Both the position numbers and the translations under genes were made by a program. Positions 61,453-64,000 of a stretch of 64,000 nucleotides of DNA are shown here, piece after piece (position 1 is the first letter of the stretch; each line of letters starts with the position of its first letter). The DNA is from Pohlia nutans. Its lineage: Eukaryota > Streptophyta > Bryopsida > Bryales > Mniaceae. The stretch covers positions 15,523,501-15,587,500 of the forward strand of contig CM040094.1 in assembly GCA_022496805.1 (NCBI GenBank). Direction: 5' to 3'. Under the pieces are notes generated by a model that saw only the letters and a list, made by a program, of their open reading frames with translations, made no database searches and was not told the origin of the DNA.

Positions 61453-62708
61453 AATCCGCGAGTGCAGCTGTGTATTGATGGCCTAATCTTCCAATTCTAC
61501 ACATGAGATGAAAATCGGACGCCATGCAATCACGTGTGAACTTGATTATAATATAAGATCAGAAAAAGCTTATGACTATTTGTAGAAGTTCGCAGCGTCA
61601 TCAGGATGTATTTAATAGGTAATGAGAAGTGGCACGACATGACCTCCGATGTTGCAGAAGCTTCTAGCATCCGGTTACATTATCTAATTCAACTTCGGAA
61701 GAGACGTTTAAATTTGTTTTTTGAGAACCAGTGTTCGTTGAGATAGATGTTGAACCACGTCGTAATGAGAGGAGTTATATCGTCTTCCTAAATCTTATAG
61801 TATCAATCATTCGTATAAGGTCAAAAGTAGTGTACATATGTTGAACGATTAGATACAAATCTTTGTTAGATCGATTATCAATTTTATTGAGACACTACTT
61901 TATAAATTCTTACAATGTTAATAACTGACTTGGATCTGACATTACAGCCAAACAATATAATGTGAAAAGCCGATCAAAAATATTGTTCTTAGTATACACT
62001 TAATGTGTGGATCACGAGAATAAGCTCTTGTTATACACATTGTTGTGAACCATCATCGACTCTTGCATCGTCAATTGACATGCCTTTCTTTCTTATATTT
62101 TACATCTAAATGTTCAAAAATCGCTTGAAAAATCGTGATTAAAACGCCACGCACCACCGATGCTAATTTCTCTGCATAAGAATAGCAAAGCGAATGTTTT
62201 TAATGGCTCATTGCAAAAAAACACAACAGAAATTATCAACTCTACAAAAATAAATTATAATAATTTCTCATTCTATTATGCGGATAAACAATGACGATAA
62301 AGATGAAAATTACATAAAAAATTAATGAAAAAAATTACCTTTCATCTGTCCATAGACATATCTATAATCATGTGTCACCATTCACATTTTTAAATTCAAT
62401 TCTCCCTCGAAGATTCTTTGTCTATTTTCTGAGGTAGAATATCCATTCCGTCATTTTCTTCAATTGTTCATTAGAAACATTTGCATTTACATAATACAAA
62501 AATAATCTTTCAAATCCAATTTTATTTTATCTCTGTTGAAATTTGGAGTTTTTTTTTTGAAAATCCAATTTTGCTTTTCAATATGATTTTTATTCTTTTA
62601 ATAACACATAAGACGATTAATCAATTGGACGCTATGGATAATTTTTAGATTACTAACCCCTTGTAAATTGATTTTGATAGAGGGATTGAATAATTTATAG
62701 TGAAGTGA
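61453..62708. other. AT-rich sequence upstream of gag
   Basis: No gene or LTR border recognised in about 1.25 kb. Confidence 0.5.
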
Positions 62709-64000
62709 AGTGAACGTTCTTCGCATGACTTTCAAGCATACTATACATTGTCTCAAGTATCTGAGGATCGTATGATGTTGACTTTTGACTTGGCTGTGGT
62801 TCCCGAAATTCGTGAGAGGGTGCAAGAAATTCGGGAAGATGTGTATGTGACTTCATGGGCCACATTTGATGAGAGATTGAGGGATGAGTATTTTGATGAA
62901 GATACGGAGAGGATGACTAAGAGGTCTTTCCTTGATTGGGTGGAGCAACAACCCGGGAATGATATGGGCCCAAATGAGCTGCTCAGAGAATTTGAGAAGA
63001 AATATAATCAGTTGCCTTTAGCAGAAAGGCGCCTTCTTGATACAAGAAAGGCAGAGATGTTTTTGCAGGCAGCCGATGATGCATTAGAGGATAGACTCCT
63101 CTTGCTTCTTGGGGATAGGACCACTGAAGGTGGTTTTACTAATGATTGGAGGAGGGTGGAAGAAACGGTGACTCTTGTGGCCAAACAACGACGGGTGAGG
63201 TCTAGAGGTATTATTTCACGGACTGATGCAAACCCCATGATTGTTCCAAGGGCTCCAAAATTATCATTGGCTCCTACAACTCTTGGTGAGACATCAAAAA
63301 CAAGCAAGAGAGTTGAAGAAGACAGTATTGAAGAGCTTATCAAAGGTATCAGAGATTTGAAGGTGGAGATGAGTGAATTGAAGAAGGCACGAGGAGCAAG
63401 TTCTTCTCAATCATCAGATGGTGCAAAGTCATTTGTGAAGAGATGCATCTGGTGTGATGTCATAGACCACACTCTTCGTGGTTGCACTGATTATGATGGT
63501 GCACTTAAAGAAGGTATAGTTTCTTTCAAGGATGGGAGGATTCGTGATGCATCCACTGACCTGCCTATGGACACTAATTTTGGCAAAGGTGGAATGAAGA
63601 AAATAATGGATGAGAAGAGGGGGAAGTCGAGTGCTTTGCGTGCTAAGGGAGTTGAGTCATATCATATTGAGGTGGACCATCATACTATTGAGGCCTCTTC
63701 TACTCCAGCAAGAGAGATTATGATCAGAGGAGCACAAGCTATCAGAAAGGCAACCGGTTGGGAGGATCCTGTTGATGCAGTTAGCATCAAAGCATTTTTG
63801 GGTGAGGTGCAAAATGACATTGAGAATCATGATGCATCTGTTGAAGTAAAACGGGGCAGACCTGCAGAAGAAGATGATGCTGATGAGCCAACATTAAAGA
63901 AGAAAAATCAAGGGCTTAAAGAGGCTGCAAAGGGTGATGGACCTGGTTTTCACACACGCCAAAGGCCTGAGAAATCACCTTCTATTAATCATCCTGGAGA
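62709..64000 (+). CDS. Gag of a Ty3/Gypsy-like LTR retrotransposon (partial, open at the right edge)
   Basis: One open frame from after TGA 62706-62708 to the end of the window (at least 430 codons); first ATG at 62772. It begins HDFQAYYTLSQVSEDRMML and VPEIRERVQEI, typical of a gag capsid core already under way, so the true N terminus is missing or spliced. A CCHC zinc knuckle, CIWCDVIDHTLRGC (C-x2-C-x4-H-x4-C), lies at 63444-63485 after a coiled-coil-like EELIKGIRDLKVEMSELKK. A long Lys/Glu-rich linker follows (KRGRPAEEDDADEPTLKKKN) and would lead to protease and polymerase outside the window. Long gag frames of this design are typical of chromovirus-like and related Ty3/Gypsy elements of bryophytes, but the superfamily call rests on gag only. 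No 5' LTR was identified upstream. Confidence 0.75.

Overview
The window looks like nuclear DNA of a non-seed land plant, most likely a moss-like bryophyte. It is AT-rich and its genes are split by spliceosomal introns. It carries a PLS-type PPR editing factor ending in a complete DYW domain, a chloroplast PPR protein resembling Arabidopsis DG1, plant-type cytosolic ribosomal protein genes with telo-boxes, and a kinase with a non-canonical DFG motif. Liverworts of the Marchantia type lack DYW factors, so they are less likely. The species assignment is inference. All exon structures were built by hand from open frames, GT/AG sites and phase agreement.

Layout. 1-1.0 kb: 5' part of a minus-strand gene running off the left edge. 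1.0-6.1 kb: intergenic with small inverted-repeat elements. 6.1-13.7 kb (minus): nine-exon DG1-like PPR gene. 15.26-16.65 kb (plus): two-exon SIS-domain gene related to 6-phospho-3-hexuloisomerase, divergent from DG1. 20.1-25.3 kb (plus): DYW PPR gene with upstream exons that encode an OSB-like PDF motif. 25.7-27.6 kb (minus): protein kinase broken by two single-base frameshifts. 27.7-33.3 kb: dense cluster of inverted-repeat transposons. 33.4-35.6 kb (minus): RPS2 (uS5). 38.7-41.4 kb (minus): pyroglutamyl-peptidase-like gene. 41.4-47.4 kb: tandem duplications and transposons. 47.45-48.22 kb (plus): RPL27A (uL15). 49.3-52.9 kb: decayed piggyBac-type transposase. 53-58.7 kb: very AT-rich, no recognised gene. 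58.7-62.7 kb: transposon-like unknown gene and repeats. 62.7-64 kb (plus): gag of a Ty3/Gypsy-like retrotransposon, open at the right edge.

Main discovery. About twenty short elements begin TTAACCC and end GGGTTAA, and most are flanked by TTAA. One lies in the middle copy of a three-copy tandem repeat, and the third copy has the same site empty with a single TTAA. This shows TTAA duplication, the hallmark of piggyBac transposition. A relic piggyBac transposase with catalytic-region motifs and a C-terminal cysteine cluster lies in the same window between similar termini. A piggyBac source with a swarm of non-autonomous copies would be unusual in a plant. Several of the small elements sit within about 30 bp of a 5' splice site. 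Other families show TA target duplications (including a textbook Stowaway) or TTA duplications (Tourist/Harbinger-like).
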